In this document: in pieces, positions 34,562-42,985 of the stretch
Layout: each line of letters begins with the position of its first letter
Numbering within the stretch: position 1 is the first letter of the stretch
From: Microcoleus sp. bin48.metabat.b7b8b9.023
GTDB taxonomy: Bacteria; Cyanobacteriota; Cyanobacteriia; Cyanobacteriales; Microcoleaceae
DNA: 52,275 bases
Assembly (NCBI RefSeq): GCF_013299185.1
Contig: NZ_JAAFKG010000054.1
Span: forward strand, 1 to 52,275
Reading direction: 5' to 3'
Made by a program: the position numbers and the translations under genes
The notes under the pieces: model-generated
The model's database searches: none
What the model saw: only the letters and a program-made list of their open reading frames with translations
Told to the model about the DNA's origin: nothing

Positions 34562-35633
34562 CCGATAAATCTTCTCGGAGTGAATCAGAGTTGGTAGCTA
34601 GAGTCCCTACTTCTTGAATAATTCGCGACTCGGGATGTTTTTGTGTTTCCTTAATTTCATCATACAATAAGTTTTGACTTAATATTTCTTTCGCGATCGC
34701 CTCCACCACCGGTACACAAACAGAATTCCCAATTTGCTTGTAACTTTCCCCCGCACTCGGATAACTCTTAAAATCTTCAGGAAAACCCATCAGACGGTAG
34801 CATTCCTTCAGCGTCAACTTTCGCACCAAATCTCGATCGCGAAAATAGACAAAAAACCTGCCCGATGTTTCTTGCGAAGGAATTGTCGGATGCACGCCAT
34901 CCACCGAATAAATGCGATTCGGCTGTCTGTGAACCCTCGATAAATGTTCTGTATTCGGCCTCACGCCAGTTTTCCAAGTACCTTTATTTCTGTAACCTAC
35001 AAATACAAGTCCCGAATCTTGCTTTCTCGGAGACTCAATTAAAGTATACTCAGATTTATCCAATATTTCAAAATCTCCTGTCTCGTCTAGAAATTCCCTG
35101 AGTCTTGGCGGAAACTTGGTTTTGAGATGAGAAAAATTAAACTTTTTACCCTGAGTTGCAATAATAAATATTCGTTCGCGGTGTTGGGGAATTCCAAAAT
35201 CTTTAGCATTCAAAATTTTATAATTTACGCTGTATCCCAAATCTTCAAGGCTGGCAATAATTACTTTTAAAGTATTTCCCTTGTCGTGATGGATTAAGTG
35301 CTTGACATTTTCCAGCACAACTACTTGAGGTTGCTTAATTTTGATGATTTTACAAATCTCGAAAAACAGCGTACCTCTAGTATCTTCAAACCCCAGCTTC
35401 TTGCCGCAGATGCTAAAAGGTTGGCAGGGAAACCCCGCAACTAAAACATCAAAGTCTCCCAACTCCGCGGGATTGATGTTACTAATGTCTGCAAACGGAA
35501 CTTCGCCGAAATTATCTGCGTACACTTCCCGGCATTTGCTGTTAATTTCGCAGGAAAAAACGCATTTAAACCCCACTTTTTCAAAACCTTGCCTGAAACC
35601 TCCTATTCCCGAAAATAAGTCTATAAATTTCAT
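34548..35633 (-). CDS. C5 cytosine-specific DNA methyltransferase
   Basis: A 361-residue m5C methyltransferase. In order: motif I IDLFSGIGGFRQGFE at the N terminus, motif IV GFPCQPFS with catalytic C70, motif VI ENV at 108-110, motif VIII QHRERIFI (about 150), the variable target-recognition region (about 190-265), and motifs IX and X (LTLKECYRLMGFPE; GNSVCVPVVEAIA). The target site cannot be read from the sequence. No restriction endonuclease gene is adjacent, so it may be an orphan. The last roughly 30 residues lie over the module remnant and overlap A2 by 14 bp. ATG 35633. Confidence 0.93.
   Translation of the reverse strand: MKFIDLFSGIGGFRQGFEKVGFKCVFSCEINSKCREVYADNFGEVPFADISNINPAELGDFDVLVAGFPCQPFSICGKKLGFEDTRGTLFFEICKIIKIKQPQVVVLENVKHLIHHDKGNTLKVIIASLEDLGYSVNYKILNAKDFGIPQHRERIFIIATQGKKFNFSHLKTKFPPRLREFLDETGDFEILDKSEYTLIESPRKQDSGLVFVGYRNKGTWKTGVRPNTEHLSRVHRQPNRIYSVDGVHPTIPSQETSGRFFVYFRDRDLVRKLTLKECYRLMGFPEDFKSYPSAGESYKQIGNSVCVPVVEAIAKEILSQNLLYDEIKETQKHPESRIIQEVGTLATNSDSLREDLSVIPC
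34558..34617 (+). pseudogene. Possible remnant of a second B gene
   Basis: A 19-codon frame MTDKSSRSESELVARVPTS begins with an ATG inside the A2 stop (ATGA), the position where gene B sits after A1. Its start resembles MNEQSFSDRSDFEP of gene B in spacing of polar residues. The 3' end of a DNA methyltransferase gene covers it from the opposite strand. A B copy truncated by arrival of that gene is an inference. Confidence 0.4.
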
Positions 35634-35734
35634 CTATAATTTAACGTAAAACATTACTAAATCTAATAATAACAGATTTTGTTCCTCTCTCTTCTTCCAC
35701 TCTGCGCTCTCTGCGCTCTCTGTGGTTCAAAAAA

Positions 35735-35872
35735 CTAATCTAAACAAAAACCGACATCCCACAGGGAATTGCCGTGTATGCAGATATCGGGTAGAATGCC
35801 GATCGCCCAAAAAACTCCCAAACTTGTCCCGCAGCCGACTAAACTAGAAATAGCAAAACAAAATACAGCCAT
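35735..35872 (-). CDS. Candidate 45-residue small hydrophobic protein
   Basis: ATG at 35872 is preceded by GAAAGGAAG at a proper distance. The frame reads MAVFCFAISSLVGCGTSLGV followed by FWAIGILPDICIHGNSLWDV and GFCLD. The first 28 residues could form one or two short membrane spans, and it has four cysteines. The good ribosome site and the otherwise empty 377-bp spacer support it, but no family is recognised and a chance frame cannot be excluded. Confidence 0.4.
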   Translation of the reverse strand: MAVFCFAISSLVGCGTSLGVFWAIGILPDICIHGNSLWDVGFCLD

Positions 35873-35970
35873 TATCTACTTCCTTTCACCAACAGCAGGG
35901 GTTTGAAGGCCCAGCATGAAGGTAGATTGTGATAAGAACGGAGTTTAAATCTCCGTTATTGTCACTTCGC

Positions 35971-36000
35971 TGTCAACTGTCAACTGTCAACTGTCAACTG
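35971..36000 (-). repeat. STRR heptanucleotide run
   Basis: About four TGTCAAC units end 10 bp before the DUF4346 start codon, so they occupy its ribosome-binding or leader region. Confidence 0.9.
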
Positions 36001-36010
36001 TTTAACAACC

Positions 36011-36394
36011 ATGAGTCAAACCTTGGAAAACCTCACCGCAATTGATGACAAGCTATCCAAACGTCACATCGACCTCGATCCGGGCGGCTACTTCATCATC
36101 TATGTCGATCGCACCACCAGCTCAATTTGCGCCAAACACTTCACCAACATCATCGACGATCGCGGTCTGGCTGTCGATCCCGAAACCGGCAAACCGATCC
36201 CCGCCCGCGGCAAAGTAGAACGCGCTCAGTGCACGCTTTTTAGCGGCAGAACCGCAAAAGAACTTTGCGTGAAAATCCTAGAAGAAACCCGCCCCAGCCC
36301 GGTGACAATGTTCGATCACGCGGCTTATCTGGGACGGGAATTTGTGCGGGCAGAAATTGCTTTGTTGAACGATCGAGAATACGTTCAAGATTAG
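36011..36394 (+). CDS. DUF4346 family protein
   Basis: A 127-residue cyanobacterial protein. HIDLDPGGYFIIYVDR, then SICAKHFTNIIDDRGLAVDP and ETGKPIPARGKVER match the DUF4346 domain (from memory), as does the C-terminal DHAAYLGREFVRAEIALL. The domain also occurs fused to other folate- or pterin-related proteins; its function is unknown. ATG 36011 follows an STRR run. It converges with psb32. Confidence 0.85.
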   Translation: MSQTLENLTAIDDKLSKRHIDLDPGGYFIIYVDRTTSSICAKHFTNIIDDRGLAVDPETGKPIPARGKVERAQCTLFSGRTAKELCVKILEETRPSPVTMFDHAAYLGREFVRAEIALLNDREYVQD

Positions 36395-36424
36395 TCGAAG
36401 CATCAACTGTCACAGGTCAACTGT

Positions 36425-37144
36425 TTAAGAAAAACCTTGATACCAGAAATAAGTCACCATCGGAATCACTGTCGCCAACACCAACAGCACAACCACAACA
36501 ACTGTGGCATTACCTTGGTCTGTTTCTTCAGCTTTCTTAAACGTGCCTTCAACTTGAATGTTATCCACAACTTTAGGCGCGCCCGGATCTGGTTCGCCGG
36601 ACATCACAGTCGCAATCCGGGAACTAGCTTCGGAAAATGCCTCGTTGTATTTATTACCTTCTCGCAGCGGCACTTGCACAGTTTCCCCAGCTACACTCTG
36701 GGCAATTTCATCGCTTAGCAGTGACTTTACCCCTTCGCCGGTGCGAATTGCCGCGCTGTTGGTAACAGTGTCGAGAACGAGTAAAATTTGATTGTTCTGG
36801 TCTTCTTTTGCGGGAAACCACTGTTCAAATAGTTGATCTGCGAAAGTGGCCGTCGTTTCGCCGTAGTCTAGGCGGTGGATAGTGACAAACCTGACTTGTT
36901 TTCCTGTTTTCTGTTCCAGGGTGTCGAGCACGCTGCTGACGTTGCTTTCGGTGCTCCGGCTGAGTACGTCGCCTTTGTCCCACACCCAAGTTCGATCGCC
37001 CGCCGACAACGCTGGTAGTTCGTAAACGCCCGTCGCCAATGCCGGCAATACCGCTATCTGGAATGCGATCGAGACGATCGCGATCGTCACAGCCGCTTGT
37101 TGGAGATAATTTCTCCAGTTAAATAATTGCTCTAGTCTAGTCAT
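36425..37144 (-). CDS. psb32: TPM-domain photosystem II repair protein Psb32
   Basis: A 239-residue membrane protein. A hydrophobic N-terminal segment (about 15-40, ending LPALATG) leads into a TPM domain (about 45-190: DRTWVWDKGDVLSRSTESNV, DYGETTATFADQLFEQWFP, NQILLVLDTVTNSAAIRTG). A C-terminal membrane anchor (VVVVVLLVLATVIPMVTYF) closes it. This layout matches Synechocystis Psb32 (Sll1390), which protects and speeds repair of photosystem II. I used ATG 37144; the longer frame would translate an IS-like hairpin directly upstream. Confidence 0.82.
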   Translation of the reverse strand: MTRLEQLFNWRNYLQQAAVTIAIVSIAFQIAVLPALATGVYELPALSAGDRTWVWDKGDVLSRSTESNVSSVLDTLEQKTGKQVRFVTIHRLDYGETTATFADQLFEQWFPAKEDQNNQILLVLDTVTNSAAIRTGEGVKSLLSDEIAQSVAGETVQVPLREGNKYNEAFSEASSRIATVMSGEPDPGAPKVVDNIQVEGTFKKAEETDQGNATVVVVVLLVLATVIPMVTYFWYQGFS

Positions 37145-37149
37145 CAGAA

Positions 37150-37535
37150 AAATGGGTTTGAAACCCCGTCCTTTCAGGACGGCTTTACATTTGTTGTTAC
37201 TACCGCCTTGGAGTCGCAAGAGTTCGGTGTGATGAAAGTGTTGCACTTTCAACGGGACAATTACCGTTTCAAATTTTGCGACCCTGTACGCATAGTGTTT
37301 GCTACCGAAAAGTTGCGGTAAGCCCTATTTCTAGGTGTATATTTCCCTTCGCCACTGACTGCCAAAGTGGTTAAAAACTAGGGAGGCATTCTTAACGTTT
37401 TGCGGGATACCACTCCCAGACAGTTCAGTTTGTCTTAAAGACGTAGGCTAGACACTGGTTTAGTCCTGAATTTGTGAAGGTGGTGAGCCTTCCTCTTTCA
37501 AGCCCCATGCCTTTGGGCTGGGGTCAATGACGAGG
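37150..37535. mobile_element. Probable IS200/IS605-derived remnant
   Basis: The hairpin CCGTCCTTTCAGGACGG (37166-37182) and the CAAGCCCCATGCCTTTGGGC hairpin near 37498-37525 are of the kind seen at ends of cyanobacterial IS200/IS605 elements. A similar hairpin occurs at 52155-52180. There is no transposase frame between. The first hairpin lies about 20 bp upstream of psb32 and so falls in its leader. Called as a remnant with modest confidence. Confidence 0.4.
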
Positions 37536-37663
37536 TTAACCGTAACACTGACTTTTTTCCAAAAATACTATAGAACCCCCTGTAAAATTCATTTTACACG
37601 GTGCAATATTTATAATTAGGTCGTCAGTCCAACTCCCCGCCGGATTATTTTACGATTTTAAGT

Positions 37664-37894
37664 ATGGAACCAGCAGACACTTATAAAGGTTGGATTCTTC
37701 AATCCCAGAAAGTATTCTACGTCGAAGTTTGGGATAGCCGCGGCAACCGCCACGTCGCCGTCCAAAATGCCAAAACTGAAGAGGAAGCTTTGGAATTGGC
37801 TAAAAAGTGGATTGATAACTATGAGTCTAAACCCGGAAGAATGCCGATCGACGTACCGCATCCTTTCGGGGATGCAATCGATATGCCATTTTAA
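37664..37894 (+). CDS. Small conserved hypothetical protein
   Basis: A 76-residue soluble protein: KGWILQSQKVFYVEVWDSRG and NAKTEEEALELAKKWIDNYE give a strand-rich start and an amphipathic helix. There is no cysteine, signal or membrane segment. No domain is recognised. ATG 37664 begins MEPADTYKGW. It stands alone between the IS200/IS605-like remnant and a copy of the STRR-linked repeat. Confidence 0.6.
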   Translation: MEPADTYKGWILQSQKVFYVEVWDSRGNRHVAVQNAKTEEEALELAKKWIDNYESKPGRMPIDVPHPFGDAIDMPF

Positions 37895-38007
37895 GATAGC
37901 TTGTAGGGTGCGTCAGAGTCAGCCTCTTCAAATCGAGCAATTATTGGAACTGACACACCATAAGGCTATCCCAGTTGCATCCTCGACTACATTTGCGATC
38001 GGTCTAA

Positions 38008-38145
38008 TTACCAGAAAAAATTGGTTGAAAGCCGGAGCCCCGATCGCCCTTGAGAAATTAAAATCAGACGATTCATTACCCCAATCCTCGGACTTATAGG
38101 TCAAGTGCTTTCAACTGTCAACTGTCAACTGTCAACTGTCAACTG
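38008..38145 (-). repeat. STRR-linked structured repeat, copy 5 (inverted)
   Basis: It reads on the minus strand: STRR heptamers at 38111-38145, then GAGGATTGGGGTAATGAATC, a CTCAAGGGCGATCGGGGCTC hairpin region and AACCAATTTTTTCTGGTAA. It has the same GATTGG/CCAAT basal stem as copies 2-4. Confidence 0.88.
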
Positions 38146-38147
38146 AA

Positions 38148-38411
38148 TTACGAAATTCCTCGCAATTTTTTAGTATTTTCTACTAAACTCATAGCAAATT
38201 CATCGAACCTTTGAGACAGTTTTTCATCCAACAATTTACCATCGGGACTAAAAGCTTTCCAAGCTTGTCCGATCGCAATTTGTTCGGGAATTACCCAAGC
38301 GTGTACCCATCTCATAATGGTTCGCAAATCGTTAAGGGCGTTGTTGTTCGCTTGTCCTCCCAACACGCTGATTGCACCTGCAACTTTCCCGTCCAAATGC
38401 TCGAAACTGCT
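38148..38411 (-). pseudogene. NADPH-dependent FMN reductase, 3' part (split by TnpB element)
   Basis: The C-terminal half, FEHLDGKVAGAISVLGGQAN then DLRTIMRWVHAWVIPEQIAI and KLSQRFDEFAMSLVENTKKL, of a flavodoxin-fold NAD(P)H-dependent FMN reductase. Its 5' half lies at 39719-40009 on the same strand, 1.3 kb away across a TnpB element. The frame continues smoothly when the element is removed. The protein is presumably not made intact. Confidence 0.88.
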
Positions 38412-39722
38412 ATACAAAAACTAGACAAGTCTAGACATTTGCTTCTTACTTCATCGGGAGCATGGGAGCGGTTATCCCTCGGTAAGCTTTCACGGTTTAG
38501 CCAACCGTGATAAATTTATCGCTGCATTTAAGTCCCTGTCCATCGAATGACCGCAACTTCCACAGTTGTAAGTTCTTTCTTTCAGTGGCATATCTTGGAT
38601 GTGTCCACAATTTGAACAGGTTTTGCTTGATGGAAACCAGCGATTAGCAACGATTATCTCACAACCAAACTTTTTAGCTTTGTATTCTAACTGACGTTTA
38701 AATTCATGGAATCCACAATCAGCTATTACCTGTGCTAGTTTGTGATTCTTTAGCATTCCACTGACATTCAAATCTTCTACTACTATTGTTGCGTGGTTTT
38801 TGCATAAGTAAGTAGTGATTTTATGCAGAGTATCTTTCCTGAGGTTTGCTATCTTTGCATGGTGTTTTGCTAACTGAACTTTAGCTTTATATCTATTTCC
38901 AGAACCTTTGACTTTTCTCGCAAGAACTCTTGATAATCTCTTGAGTTTTGTGAGATGCGCTTTATAGTGCTTTGGGTTTGGAAATACTACGCCAGTTGAA
39001 AGGGTAGCCAATTCTTTAATTCCCAAGTCCACTCCTACAACCTCATGACTTTTGACCGTTGGTTCATGACTTTGTTCGTAAGCGAACGCGATAAACCAAC
39101 TGTCGGCAGTACGTGAAATGGTGATTGATTTACAAGTTGTGTGAGGTAGTCCTTCGTGAGTTTTTACCCAGCCGATTGTCGGCAACTTGATGGATGTACC
39201 GCCCACAGGAATCGGCTTGCCACCAGCGTCAATAGTAAAAGAGTCGTGATGGCCTTTTTTTTTGAAATTGGGGTATCCACCCTTTTTAGAGAAGAAACGA
39301 GCAAAAGCATCACCTAAATTGTCAAAAGCATATTGAGTTATCTTCTGGCAAATTCCGGTCTCTTTTATCCATGTAAACTCAGGTTTCACATGATTGTTGA
39401 AGATTTTTTTGAGCAGGTATTTATTGGGCTTTAATCCATCTTTATAGAGAGCGCTCCAAGTAGCCAGTCCCCAATTATAAGTAAACCTTGCTATTCCAGC
39501 GTGCTTACTCATGACCGTTTCTTGACTCTTATTTAGCTTTAGCTTTGTTTTGATGGATAAAAGCATTGCTCGACCTCCGACAGTTGATATTTCGCCCCTA
39601 AGCATTGTCTTTACTGACAATCTAAGCTTTTTGCGAATTCCTGTGGTTTGAACAGGATGGTATATCGTAGATTTGTCTACAAGTGTACCACTTTGTCTAT
39701 TTAATCGCTACCTAGGTACTAG
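38409..39722 (-). mobile_element. IS200/IS605-type TnpB-only element (IS1341-like)
   Basis: About 1.31 kb inserted in the FMN reductase gene. It carries tnpB but no tnpA. In the tnpB direction the left flank reads ATTTGAT then GAGCTAGTACC; the right end reads GTCTAGACTTGTCTAGTTTT then TGTATAGC before the resumed gene (AGTTTCGAGC). Exact ends are uncertain by about 5 bp. TTGAT at the left flank equals the ISDra2 target/TAM (established knowledge). An omega RNA would be expected from the tnpB 3' end to the right end. Confidence 0.8.
38490..39566 (-). CDS. tnpB: TnpB RNA-guided endonuclease
   Basis: A 358-residue TnpB protein, the IS200/IS605 accessory nuclease ancestral to Cas12. N-terminal OrfB helix-turn-helix region (KLNKSQETVMSKHAGIARFT); RuvC I D180 in VGVDLGIKELA; RuvC II E264 in VVEDLNVSGM; a zinc ribbon with C317/C320 and C335/C338; RuvC III D345 in DRDLNAAINL. 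All key residues are present and length is close to the active relatives, so it may be functional. ATG 39566 starts MLLSIKTKLKLNKSQ; a longer start at 39620 lacks family support. Confidence 0.93.
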   Translation of the reverse strand: MLLSIKTKLKLNKSQETVMSKHAGIARFTYNWGLATWSALYKDGLKPNKYLLKKIFNNHVKPEFTWIKETGICQKITQYAFDNLGDAFARFFSKKGGYPNFKKKGHHDSFTIDAGGKPIPVGGTSIKLPTIGWVKTHEGLPHTTCKSITISRTADSWFIAFAYEQSHEPTVKSHEVVGVDLGIKELATLSTGVVFPNPKHYKAHLTKLKRLSRVLARKVKGSGNRYKAKVQLAKHHAKIANLRKDTLHKITTYLCKNHATIVVEDLNVSGMLKNHKLAQVIADCGFHEFKRQLEYKAKKFGCEIIVANRWFPSSKTCSNCGHIQDMPLKERTYNCGSCGHSMDRDLNAAINLSRLAKP

Positions 39723-40009
39723 CTCATCAAATCTAGGGCATTCTTGAGAACACCGCTAACGCTACCGTGATACTCCGGCGTTGCCAAAATTAAACCGTCG
39801 GCTTGGCGTACCGCATTCCGCAGCTTTTCCACATCGGGCTTGTCGTGATAATCATTCTCGCCGTCGCAGAATGGCAAATCGAGCGATCGCAAATCCAATA
39901 TTTCAACTTCTGCACCCAGGGCCTGCATCCGTCCTGCTGCTACCGTCAGCGCTAACTGGCTGTAGGAGCCAGCCCGCAAACTTCCACCAATGCCGACAAT
40001 CTTTACCAT
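39719..40009 (-). pseudogene. NADPH-dependent FMN reductase, 5' part (split by TnpB element)
   Basis: MVKIVGIGGSLRAGSYSQLA (flavin phosphate loop GSLRAGSYS) to ATPEYHGSVSGVLKNALDLM, then a stop created by the inserted element. It corresponds to the first roughly 95 residues of an SsuE/ArsH-like FMN reductase. ATG 40009 was chosen over the longer 40087 frame since the flavodoxin fold begins immediately. The remainder is at 38148-38411. Confidence 0.88.
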
Positions 40010-40221
40010 AGGAGTTGAAAAACAATAACTGCTTGACCAAAGCGTACTCATTACGACTATGATTAGTCTAACAAGTGCGATCGGCAAATGTCAATCGATT
40101 TGAGATTTTGGATTGGCGATTTGAGATTTATGGTCGAAAAACCAGGTTTTTTGAGTCGCAGTGCGTAGAGTGAAGCAGGGTGGTTTTATTGTCGGGATAA
40201 AAAATTAAAAACTCAGGATAA

Positions 40222-40291
40222 AGGTACGTAGTTGGGCTTGAGCCTCCTTTAAACCTATAGATAAAGGAGGCTAAAGCCCAACTACGTACCT
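40222..40291. repeat. Palindromic repeat, GTACGTTGTTGGGCTT family, copy 6
   Basis: A near-perfect 70-bp hairpin: AGGTACGTAGTTGGGCTTGA with GCCTCC pairs with GGAGGCT and AAAGCCCAACTACGTACCT. Flanking AACCAGGTTTTTTGAGTCGC and AACCCGGTTTCTGAATCGC segments (about 40140 and 40309) form an outer pair of the AGAAACCGGGTTTCT family. No gene lies in 40010-40476. Confidence 0.85.
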
Positions 40292-40476
40292 CTCTGATTT
40301 GGTCAAAAACCCGGTTTCTGAATCGCAGTGGGTTCAAAATCCTGCATCTTGCAGGTACCTCTTGAGATGTCAAGGACAGATAAACCCATTGAACACCCGG
40401 CATCTTGTTAAAATAAACGAACGTAGCAAACTAAAAGCAATCAATCTTGGCAGTCTTCAACCTTGGGCACAGCAAT

Positions 40477-42420
40477 ATGAAAAATTCTTGGAAACACGCA
40501 TGGCTGGGACATCTAGCTGTAAACAAAGACAAATCGAGCCAGCAGAATCCTAAAAAATCAATTCCAGGACGAAATCTGTGGCGCATTCTGGGTAGTTTGG
40601 TGATTTCTCAAGGAATATTGCTCTCTACCCCGGTTTTTGCCGACAGCGCGCCAAACAACACGATGAGTTACAGCCAACTGATCGACAACATAGAAAAAGG
40701 ACAAGTCAGTAAAGTCGAAATAGACGAAATTCAAAGAACCGCCAAAGTTAAGCTAAAAGATCAAAAAAACGAGCAGGCGCAAATTGTTACTCTCTTCGAC
40801 TACAACAACCGAGAACTCTACTCACAAATCCGCGCCAAAAAGATCGACTTTGAAGTCAAACAAACAGCCGACAACGCCGCCGCAGTAAGTTTAGTCGTAA
40901 ACTTGCTGGTAATTTTCGCAGTGTTGGCAGTGTTGATGGCTATCCTGCGTCGATCGACCCAATCGCAAGGAAATGCCATGAACTTCGGCAAATCCCGAGC
41001 CCGTTTCCAAATGGAAGCCAAAACCGGCGTGATGTTCGACGACGTAGCAGGAATCGAAGAAGCTAAAGAAGAATTGCAAGAAGTAGTCACCTTCCTCAAA
41101 AAACCCGAACGCTTCAACGCCATCGGCGCCAAAATTCCCAGAGGAGTTCTGTTAATCGGGCCTCCGGGAACAGGTAAAACAATGTTGGCAAAAGCGATCG
41201 CAGGTGAAGCAGCCGTCCCATTCTTCAGCATCTCGGGTTCCGAATTTGTGGAAATGTTTGTCGGAGTCGGCGCCTCCCGCGTCCGGGACTTGTTCCGCAA
41301 AGCTAAAGAAAATGCGCCCTGCATCGTCTTCATCGATGAAATAGACGCCGTAGGAAGGCAGCGCGGCGCCGGTATTGGCGGCGGAAATGACGAACGCGAA
41401 CAAACTCTCAACCAGTTGCTGACAGAGATGGACGGCTTTGAGGGTAACAGCGGCGTGATTGTGATTGCAGCTACTAACCGCCCCGACGTGCTCGATACTG
41501 CCTTGCTGCGGCCCGGTAGGTTCGATCGGCAAGTAACGGTAGATTTGCCCAGCTACAAAGGGCGTTTGGGGATTTTGGAAGTGCACGCGCGCAACAAAAA
41601 ACTCGACGAAGAAGTTGCCCTAGATACGATCGCCCGTCGCACTCCAGGCTTTTCCGGCGCTGACTTGGCAAACTTGCTCAACGAAGCAGCAATTCTCACC
41701 GCGAGGCGACGCAAAGACACGATCGGTACTTTGGAAGTTAATGACGCGATCGACCGAATTACGATCGGGCTGACTCTGAATCCGCTGCTCGACAGTAAGA
41801 AAAAGTGGCTTGTAGCATACCACGAAATCGGACACGCCCTCGTATCAACTATGCTCAAAAATACCGACACCCTAGAAAAAGTAACAATCATTCCTCGTTC
41901 CGGTGGCATCGCAGGCTTTGCCAACTACGTGCTCGACGAAGAAATGCTTGACAGCGAAGGTTTGAGGAGTCGGGCGTGGCTGTTAAGCCGGATTACTGTC
42001 GCTTTGGGCGGACGGGCTGCGGAGGCAGAAGTTTACGGTGATGCGGAAGTAACTCTGGGCGCCAGCAGCGATATCACAGAAGTCAGCAAACTAGCGAGAC
42101 AGATGGTAACGCTTTACGGAATGTCGGATTTGGGGCCTGTGGCTTTGGAAAGTCCGAACAATGAGGTGTTTTTGGGCCGAGACTGGAATTCGCGATCGGA
42201 TTATTCTGAAGCAATGGCGATGAAGATCGATCGGCAAGTCCGAGAAATCGCGATTCACTGCTACGAAGAAGCCCGCCAAATTATCCGCGAAAACCGCGCT
42301 TTGGTAGACAAGCTGGTGGAAGCGCTGTTGGATGAAGAAACCATCGATGGTGAGGAATTTCGCCGAATTGTCGATCGATACACCGAGTTGACAACAAAAA
42401 AAGAGTTGGCACCAACGTGA
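40477..42420 (+). CDS. ftsH: ATP-dependent zinc metalloprotease FtsH
   Basis: A 647-residue membrane-anchored AAA protease that degrades damaged membrane proteins such as photosystem II D1. TM1 (about 33-53, ending STPVFA) and TM2 (about 137-158) enclose a periplasmic/lumenal segment. The AAA module has GPPGTGKT (228-235), [13 protein letters not shown] and RPGRFDR (SRH). The protease site is H449EIGH453. Length is normal. ATG 40477 ([11 protein letters not shown]) is preferred to an upstream TTG at 40447. Which of the four cyanobacterial FtsH types it is cannot be fixed by eye. Confidence 0.95.
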   Translation: MKNSWKHAWLGHLAVNKDKSSQQNPKKSIPGRNLWRILGSLVISQGILLSTPVFADSAPNNTMSYSQLIDNIEKGQVSKVEIDEIQRTAKVKLKDQKNEQAQIVTLFDYNNRELYSQIRAKKIDFEVKQTADNAAAVSLVVNLLVIFAVLAVLMAILRRSTQSQGNAMNFGKSRARFQMEAKTGVMFDDVAGIEEAKEELQEVVTFLKKPERFNAIGAKIPRGVLLIGPPGTGKTMLAKAIAGEAAVPFFSISGSEFVEMFVGVGASRVRDLFRKAKENAPCIVFIDEIDAVGRQRGAGIGGGNDEREQTLNQLLTEMDGFEGNSGVIVIAATNRPDVLDTALLRPGRFDRQVTVDLPSYKGRLGILEVHARNKKLDEEVALDTIARRTPGFSGADLANLLNEAAILTARRRKDTIGTLEVNDAIDRITIGLTLNPLLDSKKKWLVAYHEIGHALVSTMLKNTDTLEKVTIIPRSGGIAGFANYVLDEEMLDSEGLRSRAWLLSRITVALGGRAAEAEVYGDAEVTLGASSDITEVSKLARQMVTLYGMSDLGPVALESPNNEVFLGRDWNSRSDYSEAMAMKIDRQVREIAIHCYEEARQIIRENRALVDKLVEALLDEETIDGEEFRRIVDRYTELTTKKELAPT

Positions 42421-42499
42421 ATTAGTCAATTGTCAGTTGTAGGGGCAGTGGATGGTGCGGGCCTGCCCTCTTAAGTTGACAGTTTTCAATAGTCATTAG

Positions 42500-42632
42500 T
42501 CATATCATGTCCGGTCGATTAACCGCGAAATAAGTAAGGTTTGTAGTGCGGACTTCAGTCCGCTTTCTGCTGCGGACTGAAGTCCGCACTACAAACCTTT
42601 TTTGTGATGGTCATCGACTGGACATGATATCA
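42500..42632. mobile_element. TGATATCATGTCC-type MITE, copy 2
   Basis: The left TIR is TCATATCATGTCCGGTCGAT with TAACC; the right TIR is GGTCATCGACTGGACATGAT with ATCA. Inside is a full GTAGTGCGGACTTCAGTCCG palindromic pair (42540-42598) and a TTTTTTGTGATGG arm. It is flanked by AGTCATTAG-type repeats on both sides. Confidence 0.8.
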
Positions 42633-42830
42633 TTAGTCATTAGTCAGGTTTGGTCAGACATGGTCTACTACTTCTTCTCTTTGATTGGTGACTAATGACT
42701 AATAGATGTGAATTGCCTTTAATGTTTGATTGGATAGGTTAACCGCAGATCAAAGGCAAATAAACACAGATAAACGCAGGTGCGTTTCAAAATTGTTTGC
42801 GAATCAATGGAATTCGATTCTAATGACTAA

Positions 42831-42960
42831 TGATATCGTGTCAGGTCGATCGACCACTATAAAATTGGTTCGTAGTGCGGACTTAAGTCCGCAACAAGCG
42901 AGCGGACTTAAGTCCGCACTACAAACGGTTTTTTATGGTAATCAAGCAGACATGATATGA
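42831..42960. mobile_element. TGATATCATGTCC-type MITE, copy 3
   Basis: The left TIR is TGATATCGTGTCAGGTCGAT with CGACC; the right TIR is GGTAATCAAGCAGACATGAT with ATGA. Inside is the GTAGTGCGGACTTAAGTCCG palindrome with changed but matching arms (TTAAG in place of TTCAG on both sides). The 42421-42985 spacer holds no gene. Confidence 0.8.
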
Positions 42961-42985
42961 CCAATGACCAATGACCAATGACTAA

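Noticed and set aside
40320..40365. GGTTCAAAATCC resembling a tRNA T-arm
   Set aside because: No acceptor stem or anticodon arm can be formed around it; no tRNA was found anywhere in the window.
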